From an uncultured Rhizobiaceae group bacterium (lineage in GTDB: Bacteria > Pseudomonadota > Alphaproteobacteria > Rhizobiales > Rhizobiaceae): a DNA stretch of 64,000 bases. The stretch's first letter is position 1, and the number at the start of each line of letters is the position of its first letter. Shown piece by piece: positions 62,678 through 64,000 of the stretch. A program made the translations under genes and the position numbers. Under the pieces are notes generated by a model. It saw only the letters and a program-made list of their open reading frames with translations, was not told where the DNA came from and did not search any database. The stretch spans positions 243,267 through 307,266 of the forward strand of contig CALHBJ010000011.1 in the NCBI GenBank assembly GCA_937930845.1, in the 5' to 3' direction.

Positions 62678-63121
62678 TTAAAAGTTGAAAGAACCGGCGG
62701 CCCGGATCTCTTCCGGCAACCAGGTTTCCTGCAAGTGAAGCCACTTGAACGGTTGATTTTTGGTCAGCAGAGCCGATGATTGCCGGGCGTTTTCAGCAGG
62801 CGAGGTGTTCAGGGCACCACGCTGCCATTCTGTATAAGTGACCAGAATATGATTATCGAGCATATGGCGGATCACAACATCGCGAATATCAATGCGGAAA
62901 TTGGGATTGCTGCCAAATGCCTGTTTCAGACCGCCCGTCAACTGTTCAAGGCTGAGCGATACACCCTCAGGCGGGATGAACGTCATATTCGCATCCATCC
63001 GGGATACAAACTGGGTCTCCATCTGATCGCGCCCGGCCGTGCCACCAAACCAGGCAACAAAGAAAGCGTGAACATCAACGATCTCCCGTCGAACATTATC
63101 CAATAGCGTGGCCATATTCAT
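62678..63121 (-). CDS. SnoaL-like (NTF2-fold) protein C
   Basis: A 147-residue protein with a probable NTF2-like fold (DVHAFFVAWFGGTAGRDQMETQFVSRMDANMTFIPPEGVSLSLEQLTGGLKQAFG; RHMLDNHILVTYTEWQRGA; FKWLHLQETWLPEE). It is conserved in pattern but I cannot assign a named family with certainty. It is the first gene of the divergent four-gene operon next to LysR. Confidence 0.78.
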   Translation of the reverse strand: MNMATLLDNVRREIVDVHAFFVAWFGGTAGRDQMETQFVSRMDANMTFIPPEGVSLSLEQLTGGLKQAFGSNPNFRIDIRDVVIRHMLDNHILVTYTEWQRGALNTSPAENARQSSALLTKNQPFKWLHLQETWLPEEIRAAGSFNF

Positions 63122-63242
63122 TCCCTTTTCAGCCCCTTTTCAGCCATGCGAACATGAGCTTCTGGCTTGCCATGGAGAATAGGCGTAGATATTTATGGGT
63201 TAAATAGATCAAATTATAACACTATGATCGGAATATAGATCA
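63122..63242. promoter_or_regulatory. AT-rich divergent promoter between operon and LysR gene
   Basis: The 121-base region is strongly AT-rich near 63185-63240 and contains ATAGATC twice (about 63204-63210 and 63235-63241). LysR-type regulators commonly bind such divergent regions. The sites themselves are not proven. Confidence 0.5.
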
Positions 63243-64000
63243 ATGCAAAGAAATCAGCTCAGCGACATGTCCATCTTTGTTGAAGTCGCCCGGGCCAATG
63301 GGTTCCGTGCGGCGGCGGAAAACCTGAATCTGGGGGCCGGTTCCGTCAGCGAAGCGGTGCAGCGGTTTGAGGACCGCCTTGGTGTGCGTCTGTTTGACCG
63401 CACCACTCGAAAAATCGCGCTGACCACCTTGGGCCGACAATTGTTTGAACGCAGCCTGCCCGCGATCCAGGATTTGGAAACCGCCGTGCGCGAGTTGAAC
63501 GATGCCAGAGGCGTGGTCGGTGGTGTGTTACGGCTCAACGCGCCGCGCAGCAGTGGTCCGTTTTTCCTGGACAATCTGGTGACCCGATTTTGCACCCAAT
63601 ATCCCGATGTAAGTATCGAACTGACTTATGACGATGAAAAAGCTGATCTGGTCACATCCAACATTGATGCGGTTATCCGGTTTGAAAATCTCTTGGAAAT
63701 GGACACCCATGCGGTTCCCATTGATCCCGAACTGGAAATGGCCATTGTCGCGTCACCCGAATATCTGGCGCGGCGCGGCACGCCCCAATTGCCCGATGAT
63801 TTGTTGGATCACGACGGCATTTATTTCGCCATTGGTGATGCCAAACATCCCGCACCCTGGATCGTACAATATGACGGCAATAGTTTTGCTGTTGCCCCAA
63901 AACAACGCATGATTGTAAACGACCTGTCGGCCTTGATGGGTTACACAATCGCCGGCCTTGGCCTGGCATATGTTTATGCCTCCTCGGCAATACCGATGAT
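63243..64000 (+). CDS. LysR-family transcriptional regulator (partial)
   Basis: The gene runs off the window; 252 codons are visible. The N-terminal helix-turn-helix (LSDMSIFVEVARANGFRAAAENLNLGAGSVSEAVQRFEDRLGVRLFDRTTRKIALT) is intact. The start of the effector-binding domain follows (GGVLRLNAPRSSGPFFLDNLVTRFC). ATG 63243 is used; ATG at MSIFVEV is an alternative. It faces the four-gene NTF2/PNPOx operon and probably regulates it. Confidence 0.9.
   Translation, partial: MQRNQLSDMSIFVEVARANGFRAAAENLNLGAGSVSEAVQRFEDRLGVRLFDRTTRKIALTTLGRQLFERSLPAIQDLETAVRELNDARGVVGGVLRLNAPRSSGPFFLDNLVTRFCTQYPDVSIELTYDDEKADLVTSNIDAVIRFENLLEMDTHAVPIDPELEMAIVASPEYLARRGTPQLPDDLLDHDGIYFAIGDAKHPAPWIVQYDGNSFAVAPKQRMIVNDLSALMGYTIAGLGLAYVYASSAIPM

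Noticed and set aside
1..64000. CRISPR arrays, tRNA or rRNA genes, insertion sequences, prophage
   Set aside because: No regularly spaced repeats, cloverleaf-type sequences, transposase or phage proteins were seen on either strand.

Overview
The window reads as chromosome of an alphaproteobacterium, most likely Hyphomicrobiales (Rhizobiales-type). This is inferred from gene content: LacI-controlled sugar ABC operons, TRAP transporters, OpgC/OpgG/OpgH periplasmic-glucan genes, the beta-ketoadipate pathway, a membrane pyrophosphatase and DivK-like receivers. GC is moderate by eye and was not computed. Coding density is high. I saw no tRNA, rRNA, CRISPR array, prophage or insertion sequence. The first gene (ABC ATPase) and the last (LysR regulator) run off the window.

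Layout. (1) 1-8467: a sugar-type ABC importer on the minus strand, a divergent two-domain SnoaL-like protein, a LacI regulator and a divergent acetolactate-synthase-like ThDP enzyme. A LacI-type palindrome lies in the transporter promoter region. (2) 8470-11755: a DUF302 protein, a YeeE/YedE sulfur transporter and a TTC38-like TPR protein. (3) 11839-16772: a tightly packed opgC-opgG/D-opgH operon for osmoregulated periplasmic glucans, followed by a small membrane protein and an outer-membrane beta-barrel. (4) 18154-25230: a signalling island with a GGDEF-EAL protein, an alpha-oxoamine-synthase (AONS) family PLP enzyme co-oriented with a stand-alone receiver, a second receiver, and a six-TM hybrid histidine kinase. 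The gene set resembles the CqsA/CqsS and LqsA/LqsR/LqsS alpha-hydroxyketone signalling loci and is the best candidate for an undescribed system here. (5) 25410-34470: one eight-gene minus-strand operon with a TRAP transporter (DctP, DctQ, DctM), an enolase-superfamily dehydratase, two phytanoyl-CoA-dioxygenase-like enzymes, a UxaA-family dehydratase and a beta-hydroxyacid dehydrogenase. It is evidently catabolic, with unknown substrate. (6) 34722-44023: a beta-glucan/cellodextrin locus. A LacI regulator leads an ABC importer-GH1-ATPase operon, and a secreted GH9 enzyme is divergent. Three near-identical LacI operators lie between them. (7) 44030-58588: a decayed quinone-oxidoreductase pseudogene, a 2-keto-4-pentenoate hydratase, hppA, a VOC ring-cleaving dioxygenase, a six-gene succinate dehydrogenase/class I fumarase operon with an atypical flavoprotein, a TauE exporter, then pobA-pcaF-pcaJ-pcaI. 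(8) 58659-64000: an OafA-like acyltransferase with SGNH domain, then a four-gene operon of three NTF2/SnoaL-like proteins and an FMN-binding PNPOx-like protein, divergent from a LysR regulator.

How the parts fit. Secreted GH9, the ABC importer and cytoplasmic GH1 form a complete route from beta-glucan to glucose. PobA feeds protocatechuate, and PcaIJ/PcaF yield succinate plus acetyl-CoA and succinyl-CoA. The neighbouring Sdh/Fum operon could take the succinate on to malate. A recurring device is a strong stem-loop immediately downstream of each of the three solute-binding-protein genes, which probably sets high binding-protein stoichiometry.
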